From NCBI GenBank assembly GCA_022508485.1, contig JAFLVD010000003.1:59964-123963 (forward strand): a stretch of 64,000 bases of DNA. The letters are read 5' to 3'. A program made the position numbers and the translations under genes. The notes under the pieces were generated by a model. That model saw nothing but the letters and a program-made list of their open reading frames with translations. It was not told the DNA's origin and searched no databases. Positions 1 through 7,075 of the stretch are shown piece after piece. The stretch's first letter is position 1. The number at the start of each line of letters is the position of its first letter. This DNA is from Clostridiales bacterium (GTDB lineage Bacteria > Bacillota > Clostridia > Christensenellales > Pumilibacteraceae).

Positions 1-420
1 CTTAATACTTATCTTCCGCTCGTACTTGGCGTTATCATTCTTGCCTTTGCGATATATTCGGGTTCTAAGTACAATTTGCCGTATTTACCTCGCTATAAAA
101 ATTCGGACGCGGAATTTCAGGCGGCGCATTTGCTCGAATATATTCTCGGCGTCGATTCCGCCGACGTGCTCAGTATCGGCGCAACGTACGGATCCGATTG
201 GTTTGGACTGTTCCCCAACGTCGGCATGGTGCTTCTCGGTATGTACTGGGGAAAGAGCATGTACTCGGTACGCCGCTCGCATTTTCCGATACTCGACAGG
301 GCATGGCATAAGCCGTTTACCTTTGTCGGGCGGCACGCGCTTATTTTTTATCTTGCGCACCAGGTTGTCATGGCGCTTATAGTCGGCGCGGTTTGTTTAA
401 TGGCAGGGTACAGATTTTAG
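1..420 (+). CDS. C-terminal part of a membrane acyltransferase-like protein (DUF1624 / heparan-glucosaminide N-acetyltransferase type)
   Basis: The frame is open from base 1, so the N-terminus lies outside the window; about 139 residues are visible. They begin with a hydrophobic segment, continue through a polar stretch, and end in a GRHALIFYLAHQ motif followed by a last membrane helix. A short loop followed by G-R-H-(A/S)-L-x-x-Y-L-x-H-Q before the final helix is typical of the C-terminus of DUF1624-type multi-pass acetyltransferases. These move acyl groups across the membrane onto sugars or cell-envelope material. The stop lies 15 nt before the acyl-AMP ligase start, so the genes are probably co-transcribed. 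The assignment rests on the C-terminal motif only. Confidence 0.55.
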   Translation, partial: LNTYLPLVLGVIILAFAIYSGSKYNLPYLPRYKNSDAEFQAAHLLEYILGVDSADVLSIGATYGSDWFGLFPNVGMVLLGMYWGKSMYSVRRSHFPILDRAWHKPFTFVGRHALIFYLAHQVVMALIVGAVCLMAGYRF

Positions 421-435
421 TTAAGAGGAACGAAA

Positions 436-2031
436 ATGATGCTTTACGATATGATTAAAACCCATACGAAGATTGACGGAAAAAAACCGGCGCTCTACTA
501 CATGGGAAAATACTTTTCGTACGATACCTTGTACCGCTCGATAGACGACGCGGCGGCGCGGCTTTCTCCGCTCGTAAAAAAAGGGGACGTCGCGACTATT
601 TGCATGCCCAACACGCCCGAGTGCGTGTACTGCTTTTATGCGCTCAATAAGCTCGGCGTTATCGCGCACATGGTGCACCCGTTAGCGCCCGTCAACCAGC
701 TTAAAAAGTTTATGACGGCGGCAAAGTCGAAGCTTCTCATAACGCTTTCCATAAACCTCGAAAAGTACGGCGAGATAGCAAAGGATATGCCGATAATTTC
801 TATACACCCGGCGCGTTCGCTTTCCCCCGTGCTAAGGTTTTTGTTCGATTTAAAAAACAAGCCGTACAAGGGCGACATGACCAATATCACGCCGTTCGAT
901 TCTCTCGCCGCCGCAGGTATTCCACAAAAGATCGAGCGCGACGACAACACCACAGGCGTGTATCTTCACAGCGGCGGAACGGGGGGCGAGCCTAAGATTA
1001 TCGAGCTGTCGGACAGAAGCATTAACTGTCTTGCTTCGCGCGGACTTGAAATTCTCGGCATAGAGGACGGCGTGGGTACATACATGCTGGCGGCGCTTCC
1101 CATGTTTCACGGCTTCGGGCTTGCGATGAGCATACACACCATTCTTTGCCACGGCGCGATAAGCGTGATGATGCCTAAGTTCGACCCCAGGCTGACTGTA
1201 AAGTTGTTAAAACAGAACAAAATGCACTATATTATAGGCGTTCCCAATCTGTTCAGAGCGCTGCTTAAACAAAAGGATTTTCGCGGCGACGCGCTCAAAA
1301 ATCTGTATATCGCGTTTGTCGGCGGCGACTGCGCGCCGCAGGATTTGTTGGACGAGTTCAACTCGCACATGGAAAAGGCCGGCGCTAAGGGTAGGCTTTT
1401 CGAGGGGTACGGTCTGACCGAAACGGTTACGGTGTGCGCAGTAAACAGCTACGCGCACTCGCGCCGCACTTCTATGGGAATGATGCTCTCGGGGCTTAAA
1501 GCGGCGGTCGTCGAGCCGGACGGATTTACTCCGCTCGCCGCCGGAGAGAAGGGCGAGATAGTCGTTTCGGGCGATACGCTTATGAACGGATATCTCGATA
1601 ACCCCGTGGAAAACGCGCGCGTGTTTTTCGATATCGACGGCGAAAAATACGTTCGTACCGGCGATTTCGGATACATGGACGAGGACGGGTTCTTGTATTT
1701 CGTTCAGCGGCTTAAAAGGATAATTAAAATCGCCGGCATAAGCGTTTATCCCAAAGAAATAGAAACTGCGGCGCTCGATATTTCGGGCGTTACCGGCTCG
1801 TGCGCGGTTGAGTACAAGGACAACGGAAAAACCAAAATCGCGCTGTTTCTTACCGGCGCGCCGCAGGACGAAAAGGAAGTCAAAGCAAAAATCGAGGCCG
1901 AGCTGTCGCACTACGCGGTGCCGACTATTGTCAGAGTAATCGACGCGATACCGCTGACGCCCGTCATGAAGGCGGACACAATCGCGCTCACCGCGCTCGC
2001 CGAAAAAATCGCAAAGGGGGAAGAGCGGTGA
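436..2031 (+). CDS. AMP-forming acyl-CoA synthetase / acyl-acid ligase
   Basis: Class I adenylate-forming enzyme of 531 residues. The phosphate loop HSGGTGGEPK is near residues 179-187, the GYGLTET motif near 324, the TGDFGYMDEDG hinge region near 409, and a C-terminal lysine (PVMKAD) near 511 sits where the catalytic Lys is expected. Such enzymes activate a carboxylic acid as the acyl-adenylate and pass it to CoA or a carrier protein. An AGAGGAA ribosome site precedes tandem ATGs at 436 and 439. It overlaps the next gene by 4 nt (GTGA). With a membrane acyltransferase upstream and a metallo-hydrolase downstream it may belong to an envelope- or lipid-modifying operon. The substrate cannot be read from sequence. 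Confidence 0.85.
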   Translation: MMLYDMIKTHTKIDGKKPALYYMGKYFSYDTLYRSIDDAAARLSPLVKKGDVATICMPNTPECVYCFYALNKLGVIAHMVHPLAPVNQLKKFMTAAKSKLLITLSINLEKYGEIAKDMPIISIHPARSLSPVLRFLFDLKNKPYKGDMTNITPFDSLAAAGIPQKIERDDNTTGVYLHSGGTGGEPKIIELSDRSINCLASRGLEILGIEDGVGTYMLAALPMFHGFGLAMSIHTILCHGAISVMMPKFDPRLTVKLLKQNKMHYIIGVPNLFRALLKQKDFRGDALKNLYIAFVGGDCAPQDLLDEFNSHMEKAGAKGRLFEGYGLTETVTVCAVNSYAHSRRTSMGMMLSGLKAAVVEPDGFTPLAAGEKGEIVVSGDTLMNGYLDNPVENARVFFDIDGEKYVRTGDFGYMDEDGFLYFVQRLKRIIKIAGISVYPKEIETAALDISGVTGSCAVEYKDNGKTKIALFLTGAPQDEKEVKAKIEAELSHYAVPTIVRVIDAIPLTPVMKADTIALTALAEKIAKGEER

Positions 2032-2864
2032 AACTGAAATTTTTGGGCACTGCGGCCGCCGAGGGCGTTCCGGCGGTGTTCTGTAACTGCGATAACTGTA
2101 AGCGCGCAAGGCGGCTCGGCGGCAAGGATATTCGTACGCGTAGCCAAATACTTATAGATAAAGATACGCTGTTCGATTTTCCGATGGACACGTATATGCA
2201 CGTTCTTAATTACAATATCGACCTGTCGGCGGTAAAACACGTGCTTATCTCTCACAGCCACATGGACCACTGCTATCCGCAGGAATTTATTATGCGCGGC
2301 GGACCGTTTGCGCACTCGCTCACCGAGGAAAAGGTGGAGGTTATTTGTAACGGCAAGGTGCGCGAAATGTTCCTTTCGGATACCGCAAGAGAAATTCGTC
2401 CCGAAGTGGCAAAAGGCATAACGGCAACCGCGGTGCGCCCGTTTGAGCGGCTTAATCGCGGCGATATGACAATAATACCGCTGCCGGCAAAACACACCGC
2501 GGACGAGGAATGCCTTGTCTATTACGTCGAACGCGGCGGCGTAGGCGCGCTGCTGTTAAACGATACCGGCGTAATCGACGGCGATGTGTACGCTCGGCTT
2601 TACGACATGGGCGGAAGGGCGAACGTTGTAACATTCGACTGCACTTACGGCGTTATGCGCCACGGCCCCGGTCGGCACATGGGGCTTTTGGATGACGTCG
2701 ATCAAGCCGAGCTTCTTCTTAAAAACGGCGTAATAAACGCCGCCGCCACACTTATATGTACGCACCTAAGCCACAACAACGGAAACGACTACGCCGCTAT
2801 GCAGGCGGCGGCAAAAGAGTACGGCTTTACCGTAGCCTACGACGGAATGGAAATAACCGTATAG
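2028..2864 (+). CDS. MBL-fold metallo-hydrolase, PhnP-like
   Basis: 278 residues. The start is the GTG overlapping the ligase stop, which indicates translational coupling. The N-terminus LGTAAAEGVPAVFCNCDNC resembles PhnP (phosphoribosyl cyclic phosphodiesterase) in its G-T-A-x-x-x-G-V-P turn and CxCxxC cluster, which in PhnP binds a structural zinc. The metal-binding HSHMDH motif follows near residue 76, and later His and Asp residues fit the two-metal beta-lactamase fold. No phosphonate genes are nearby, so a phosphodiesterase or esterase acting with the upstream ligase is an inference. The fold is sure, the substrate is not. Confidence 0.8.
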   Translation: MKLKFLGTAAAEGVPAVFCNCDNCKRARRLGGKDIRTRSQILIDKDTLFDFPMDTYMHVLNYNIDLSAVKHVLISHSHMDHCYPQEFIMRGGPFAHSLTEEKVEVICNGKVREMFLSDTAREIRPEVAKGITATAVRPFERLNRGDMTIIPLPAKHTADEECLVYYVERGGVGALLLNDTGVIDGDVYARLYDMGGRANVVTFDCTYGVMRHGPGRHMGLLDDVDQAELLLKNGVINAAATLICTHLSHNNGNDYAAMQAAAKEYGFTVAYDGMEITV

Positions 2865-2924
2865 CGGTTGCGATTTCGACAATAAAATTCTTAAAAAATT
2901 TATCCAAAAAAAAGAGCAAGGGTA

Positions 2925-2953
2925 TTGATTACCCTTATCCGATGTGGTATAAT
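2925..2953 (+). promoter_or_regulatory. Promoter of the zinc-ribbon membrane protein gene
   Basis: TTGATT at 2925-2930, a 17-nt spacer, and TATAAT at 2948-2953 with a TG one base upstream (extended -10). Confidence 0.8.
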
Positions 2954-2986
2954 AAGGGGCGATAAGCAATTTAATAGGAGGAAATG

Positions 2987-4837
2987 ATGGCAGGTAAAAA
3001 ATCAGGCAAGAGCGCCGAGAGTGAGCAGCTCATTGCCGCAGCCGAAGAGCTGAGGAAAGCGGCCGAGCTTCTTATGGGTAGAGCCGCCGAAACCGACTCT
3101 TCTACTTCCAAAAAGTCGACGACTAAAAAATCGTCGTCGACCAAAAAGTCTTCGACGACAAAAAAGTCTACCCCTAAGAGCACAACTTCTAAGCCGAAGA
3201 CTTCCGCAAAACCCAAAGCGGCTAAACCGAAAGAGGAAGAAGAGCCTAAGTCGGACGAGCCGGAAGAGCAAACGGAGGTAGAAAAGCCCAAAGCAAAGCC
3301 CAAGTCTTCGGGCAAAAAATCGACCAAAAAAGAAACCGCCGCTACGGTAGAGCCGAAAGCGGAAGAACCGAATGAAGAGCCTGCGCCGGTCGAAGAGCCG
3401 ACGGAAGAGCCTACGCCCGTCGAAGAGCCGACGGAAGAACCTACGTCGGTCGAAGAGCCGAAGGAAGAGCCTGCGCCCGTCGATGAGCCGAAGGAAGAGC
3501 CTAAGGCTGAGCTGCCCGTTTACTGCCATAAGTGCGGCGCCCGAAATACGAGCGAGTATAAATTCTGCTTGCAGTGCGGTGCGTCTCTCGACGGCGAGCA
3601 AGAAGCGGAACCCAAACGGGAAGAAGAAAAGCCTTCGCGCCGCGACAAAAAGCTCGACGTAAACGAGATTGCGGACAGGACGGAGAACTTTATAAAGCAC
3701 AAGGGCAAGCTTCCCATCTTTATAATTGTTAACGCGCTTTTCCTTGTATGCTCGATACTTCTTATGACCGTGTCGTTCCACATTAACAGCTGGGGCGCCG
3801 ACGGAAATCTCGTCGGACACGGCTACACGGTGTTCTCGTACTTCCGTAATTATTCGGAAGTAATAGAGCTCTTCGGAAACACCGCGACCGATTGGGCGCT
3901 TGCGGCATACCTAATAATAGGCGTGCTAATGATAGCGGCCATGATAATGCCGCTTGTGCTTGTCGTTAAAAACGTCATAATCCTGATTGTCAAAAAGGAC
4001 AGAAGCGTATATAAAATCGACGCGGTAATTGCGTTCTCGTTCCTACTGTTCTACATAACTATGATAAGCTTTTTCGGCGCCAACGTTCCCGTAGGTCCTA
4101 CCGTTTCGTTTATCATAGCCGCGGTCAACCTTGCCTTTACCATTTTTGCCGACCTTCTCATAAACAGAAAGAGCGGACAAAAGCTGCCGCTGTTCTCGAT
4201 AGTCGTTATAGCGCTTGCCACGCTTGCCGAGTTTTTGTTTACGTCGTTCCGCATTTATTACCAGGTGCGAGAGGGCGGAAGGGATAGCGAATACTACGGC
4301 GCCTCCGCCGCAAGCGCCGCCGGCGGATTTATGTTCGTAACCTATCTTATAGCGGTGCTCGCTCTGATTGCGCTTATAATAGTACAGATTTGGAAGCTGC
4401 CGAGCGTAATAGATATTATTCTTCCTATCCTTGCCGCAGTATGTGCGCTGCTTACGCTTATCGTCGCGCGCGCAGGCATGCCGACGGGCTATAAGTTCGG
4501 CGAGGGCTTTACGATCGGAACGGTTATTACGCTTCTTATCGCAGTCGCGTACCTATTGTTTACAGTTATTCCGCCGCTTAGGAAAAAGTGCAAGATACAG
4601 CTTAACACGCTTAAACCGGCGGCAGTCGCCGCGGCAGATTCGTCCGCCGTCGTAACCGAAGCGCAGACGGAACCGAAAACGGAAGAGCCTGCGCAGGAAG
4701 AACCGAAAGCGGAACCCACGCCCGTCGAAGAGCCGAAAGAGGAAGAGGTAAAAGAGGGATATTGCTATGAGTGCGGCACTCAAAACACCCCGGGCAGTAA
4801 GTTCTGCAATAACTGCGGCGCGAAGCTCAAAAAGTAA
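2987..4837 (+). CDS. Membrane protein with two zinc ribbons and Lys/Glu/Pro-rich linkers
   Basis: About 616 residues. The order is: a short helical start; a Ser/Thr/Lys tract; a long Glu-Pro repeat tract (P-V-E-E-P units, about residues 80-180); a zinc ribbon (CHKCG ... CLQCG); roughly eight hydrophobic segments; a second short Glu-Pro tract; and a C-terminal ribbon (CYECG ... CNNCG) ending in KLKK. AGGAGG (2976-2981) lies 5 nt from ATG 2987 and only 2 nt from ATG 2984, so 2987 is preferred. Zinc-ribbon membrane proteins of this style recur in this window (37 kb); none has a function that I can assign. The Glu-Pro units are near-identical in DNA, so their copy number may vary. Confidence 0.75.
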   Translation: MAGKKSGKSAESEQLIAAAEELRKAAELLMGRAAETDSSTSKKSTTKKSSSTKKSSTTKKSTPKSTTSKPKTSAKPKAAKPKEEEEPKSDEPEEQTEVEKPKAKPKSSGKKSTKKETAATVEPKAEEPNEEPAPVEEPTEEPTPVEEPTEEPTSVEEPKEEPAPVDEPKEEPKAELPVYCHKCGARNTSEYKFCLQCGASLDGEQEAEPKREEEKPSRRDKKLDVNEIADRTENFIKHKGKLPIFIIVNALFLVCSILLMTVSFHINSWGADGNLVGHGYTVFSYFRNYSEVIELFGNTATDWALAAYLIIGVLMIAAMIMPLVLVVKNVIILIVKKDRSVYKIDAVIAFSFLLFYITMISFFGANVPVGPTVSFIIAAVNLAFTIFADLLINRKSGQKLPLFSIVVIALATLAEFLFTSFRIYYQVREGGRDSEYYGASAASAAGGFMFVTYLIAVLALIALIIVQIWKLPSVIDIILPILAAVCALLTLIVARAGMPTGYKFGEGFTIGTVITLLIAVAYLLFTVIPPLRKKCKIQLNTLKPAAVAAADSSAVVTEAQTEPKTEEPAQEEPKAEPTPVEEPKEEEVKEGYCYECGTQNTPGSKFCNNCGAKLKK

Positions 4838-4849
4838 TCAAAAACAAAA

Positions 4850-4875
4850 ACGGAACAGTTTGTTCCGTTTTTTCT
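4850..4875 (+). terminator. Rho-independent terminator
   Basis: ACGGAACA / TGTTCCGT stem with a 3-nt loop followed by six T, 13 nt after the zinc-ribbon gene. Confidence 0.9.
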
Positions 4876-4931
4876 TGCCGAAAATTAAAGTTTTATTGCG
4901 AAAGCGTTTTGGTATTCTATTTAAAAAAAGT

Positions 4932-5165
4932 TTATCTCAGTATCCTAAGCGCCTCGTCGAATATTCCGTTTTCTTTAATGAACTCGTCGACGAGTGGGAA
5001 CGATTCTTCTATTGTGTTGTAAGAGCTTACAATCTCGCGCATCACAGCTATGTTCTCCGGGGTGGTGGGAAGATCGCCGAGCTTTTCGGTAAGCAGCGCC
5101 TTTTTCTTTTCGGCTTGCGTCATTAAATGCCACCTGGGATTTTCGAGTACTCTTTTTATGTCCAT
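4932..5165 (-). CDS. Small conserved-looking cytosolic protein, unknown function
   Basis: 77 residues, largely helical and charged, with no membrane segment or recognisable motif. It is supported as a gene by its own promoter (TTGATT, 17 nt, TATAAT on the minus strand at 5187-5215) and by an AAGGTGAT ribosome site 4 nt before the ATG. It is convergent with the zinc-ribbon membrane protein gene and divergent from gluQ. The function is not recognised. Confidence 0.65.
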   Translation of the reverse strand: MDIKRVLENPRWHLMTQAEKKKALLTEKLGDLPTTPENIAVMREIVSSYNTIEESFPLVDEFIKENGIFDEALRILR

Positions 5166-5186
5166 TTTATCACCTTGTTCACTTTA

Positions 5187-5215
5187 ATTATATCACGGAT
5201 GGACCTTAAAATCAA
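5187..5215 (-). promoter_or_regulatory. Promoter of the 77-residue protein gene
   Basis: Minus strand: TTGATT (5215-5210), 17 nt, TATAAT (5192-5187), with an upstream TG. Confidence 0.8.
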
Positions 5216-5260
5216 GACAATTTACTTTTTGGTAAAACAAATTATTCGGTTTATTGTGGG

Positions 5261-5289
5261 TTGATTTAACCGCGCATATATGGTAAAAT
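5261..5289 (+). promoter_or_regulatory. Promoter of gluQ
   Basis: TTGATT at 5261, 17-nt spacer, TAAAAT at 5284, extended by TGG. Confidence 0.75.
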
Positions 5290-5326
5290 AAAGGCGGTTA
5301 AATTTTTACGCACGGTCGAGGTGGAA

Positions 5327-6262
5327 GTGGAAGGACCGCAGTTTAATTCGCGTATAGTAGGACGGTTTGCGCCCACGCCGAGCGGCGACATGCATCTCGG
5401 CAATCTTTTGTGTGCGCTTACCGCCTATCTCTCCGCAAAAAGCAAGGGCGGCAAATATATCGTCAGGATAGAGGACCTCGACCCTATAAGGAGTCCGCGT
5501 TCGGGCGGATATAAAATACTCGACACCTTGTGCGCCTTTGGACTCGAAGGCGACGAGAAGCCGATTTTTCAAAGCGACAGAAGCGAGCTGTACCGCGAAA
5601 AGGAACTTGTTTTAGAGCGAATGGGGCTTACTTACCCGTGCTATTGCTCTCGCGCCGAGCTTCACGCCGCCGAAGCGCCTCGGCTAAGCGACGGATCCGT
5701 CGTGTATTCCGGGAAGTGCAAACGTCTTTCCGACGAGGAAAGGGCAAAGGCCGAAAAAACGCGCAAGCCGTGCGTAAGGGTTAGAGTGCCTGATAAGGTA
5801 ATATCTTTTACCGACGCGCTCTGCGGCACGTATTCCCAAAACCTTGAGTCGGAGTGCGGAGATTTTATTATTCGGCGCTCGGACGGCGTGTACGCGTACC
5901 AGCTTGCCGTTACCGTCGACGACGGCGAGCAGGGCGTAACCGAGGTTGTCCGCGGCGAGGATTTGCTGTCGAGCACTCCGCGCCAAATATATCTTATGCG
6001 GCTTTTCGGCTACCGCGAGCCGAGCTATATTCACATTCCGCTCGTGTGCGACAGTGCCGGACGGAAGCTGAGTAAAACCGAGGGCGACCGTATCGCCGAA
6101 AATTTAAAGCGCTTACAAAAAGAGCGCATACTCGGCGCGCTCGGCTATGCAATGGGGTTAATCGAAAAGGACAGGGCGGCGGACCTACAAGAGCTTACCG
6201 AGTTATTCTCCGTCGAGAAAATTGCTCGCGGCGGTGTGAGACTTCCCCCGTCCCTTCAATAA
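5327..6262 (+). CDS. gluQ: Glutamyl-Q tRNA(Asp) synthetase
   Basis: A truncated glutamyl-tRNA synthetase paralogue without the anticodon-binding domain. It attaches glutamate to queuosine in the wobble position of tRNA-Asp. The N-terminus RFAPTPSGDMHLGN is the class I HIGH region, RIEDLDP follows, a CYCSRAE segment with a later GKCK matches the zinc site, and KLSKTEGD is the KMSKS equivalent. The length (about 310) fits GluQ rather than GltX (about 480). No ATG is available. GTG 5327 lies just after the AGGTGG site, whereas GTG 5321 would sit inside it, so 5327 is preferred. The gene heads a unit with the following 88-residue gene. Confidence 0.9.
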   Translation: MEGPQFNSRIVGRFAPTPSGDMHLGNLLCALTAYLSAKSKGGKYIVRIEDLDPIRSPRSGGYKILDTLCAFGLEGDEKPIFQSDRSELYREKELVLERMGLTYPCYCSRAELHAAEAPRLSDGSVVYSGKCKRLSDEERAKAEKTRKPCVRVRVPDKVISFTDALCGTYSQNLESECGDFIIRRSDGVYAYQLAVTVDDGEQGVTEVVRGEDLLSSTPRQIYLMRLFGYREPSYIHIPLVCDSAGRKLSKTEGDRIAENLKRLQKERILGALGYAMGLIEKDRAADLQELTELFSVEKIARGGVRLPPSLQ

Positions 6263-6282
6263 AAACGTTTCGAGGTGAAAGT

Positions 6283-6549
6283 ATGATTCATTCTTTAAGC
6301 GGCGGCGTTATTAAGGATTACGGTACGTACACGTTTGTAAAGGTGATTTTCGAGGCGGACGACCGTCCGTATTGGTATATAGCCGATTTTCCGGTAGAGG
6401 AAGGCGACAAGGTTATCGCGCCGTTCGGAAAAATCGACACTCCGCGCGAGGCGACTGCAATCAAAGTGGAAAAAAACGTGAGCGGACAGGTAACGCCCAT
6501 TCCGTTAAATAGCGCGAAAAAGCTGTTGGGCTTAGCGCCGCTGGCGTAA
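6283..6549 (+). CDS. Small beta-rich protein, unknown function
   Basis: 88 residues, 20 nt after gluQ, with a GAGGTG ribosome site. The pattern VKVIFEADDRPYWYIADFPVEEGDKVIAPFG loosely recalls the N-terminal beta-barrel of primosomal protein PriA (V-x-V ... Y-x-Y-x-x-P ... G-D-x-V-x-V-P-F-G), but no helicase part is present. It is probably a free-standing small beta-barrel. No function is assigned. Confidence 0.6.
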   Translation: MIHSLSGGVIKDYGTYTFVKVIFEADDRPYWYIADFPVEEGDKVIAPFGKIDTPREATAIKVEKNVSGQVTPIPLNSAKKLLGLAPLA

Positions 6550-6562
6550 GATACTCGTACGC

Positions 6563-6591
6563 TTGACAAAGTTATCGCGATTATATATAAT
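6563..6591 (+). promoter_or_regulatory. Promoter giving a predicted leaderless mRNA
   Basis: TTGACA (6563), 17 nt, TATAAT (6586-6591), then only 6 nt (TCAGGT) before the ATG at 6598, so transcription should begin at the start codon. Confidence 0.85.
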
Positions 6592-6597
6592 TCAGGT

Positions 6598-6996
6598 ATG
6601 CTTTTGAGCCTTACTCAACCGGTGATAATAACGCTTGTCGCCGTAATAGCCGCACAGTACGCCTTTGCTACGTTCTGTCTGATGAAGCTTGCAACCATCG
6701 ATTTGCCGCGCAAGAATTACGCGCTGTGGAACGTGTTTATTCTGCTTGTGTTTTTTATCGGCGGCATAGTTTTTCTTATCTACTATTTTAAGGTTAAGGA
6801 TTCTTTGACTATCCCTCCGTACAAGCCGACGGACAATCCCGAGAGCGAAAACGCAGAAGCGCAAACCGCGCCCGAAGAAAACGCAAACACCGAAAACGCT
6901 CGCGAGGATATCTTTGAGGAAGTGCCTTCGCCCGTAGACGGTGCGCCTTCCGCCGAGAGCGACGAGCAAGCGCATAACGATACCGAACAACAATAA
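6598..6996 (+). CDS. Small two-helix membrane protein with acidic tail (PLDc_N-like)
   Basis: 132 residues. The first membrane helix is at about 7-28. A second segment, ALWNVFILLVFFIGGIVFLIYY (about 41-62), resembles the phospholipase-D-nuclease N-terminal helical hairpin (PLDc_N) often found alone in small Bacillota membrane proteins. The remaining 65 residues are an acidic Glu/Asn/Ala-rich, probably disordered tail. No usable ribosome site exists because the -10 box ends 6 nt before the ATG. The exact function is unknown. Confidence 0.7.
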   Translation: MLLSLTQPVIITLVAVIAAQYAFATFCLMKLATIDLPRKNYALWNVFILLVFFIGGIVFLIYYFKVKDSLTIPPYKPTDNPESENAEAQTAPEENANTENAREDIFEEVPSPVDGAPSAESDEQAHNDTEQQ

Positions 6997-7020
6997 AAAA
7001 GGACCGCGCCGCGGTCCTTA
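6995..7020 (+). terminator. Bidirectional terminator
   Basis: GGACCGC / GCGGTCC hairpin at 7001-7018 with an A run before it and a T-rich tail after it, between convergent genes. It can stop transcription from both sides. Confidence 0.85.
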
Positions 7021-7052
7021 ATTTTTATCTCTTATATTTTATCTGTTCGTTT

Positions 7053-7075
7053 AGCCCCGTTTAGGGGCGCTTTTT
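7053..7075 (+). terminator. Second rightward terminator
   Basis: GCCCC-gttta-GGGGC hairpin followed by a T5 run, just at the stop codon of the convergent minus-strand gene. It reinforces the stop from the left. Confidence 0.6.

Noticed and set aside
3360..3510. Tandem Glu-Pro coding repeats as a mobile or regulatory repeat
   Set aside because: They are in frame and part of the low-complexity linker of the zinc-ribbon protein.
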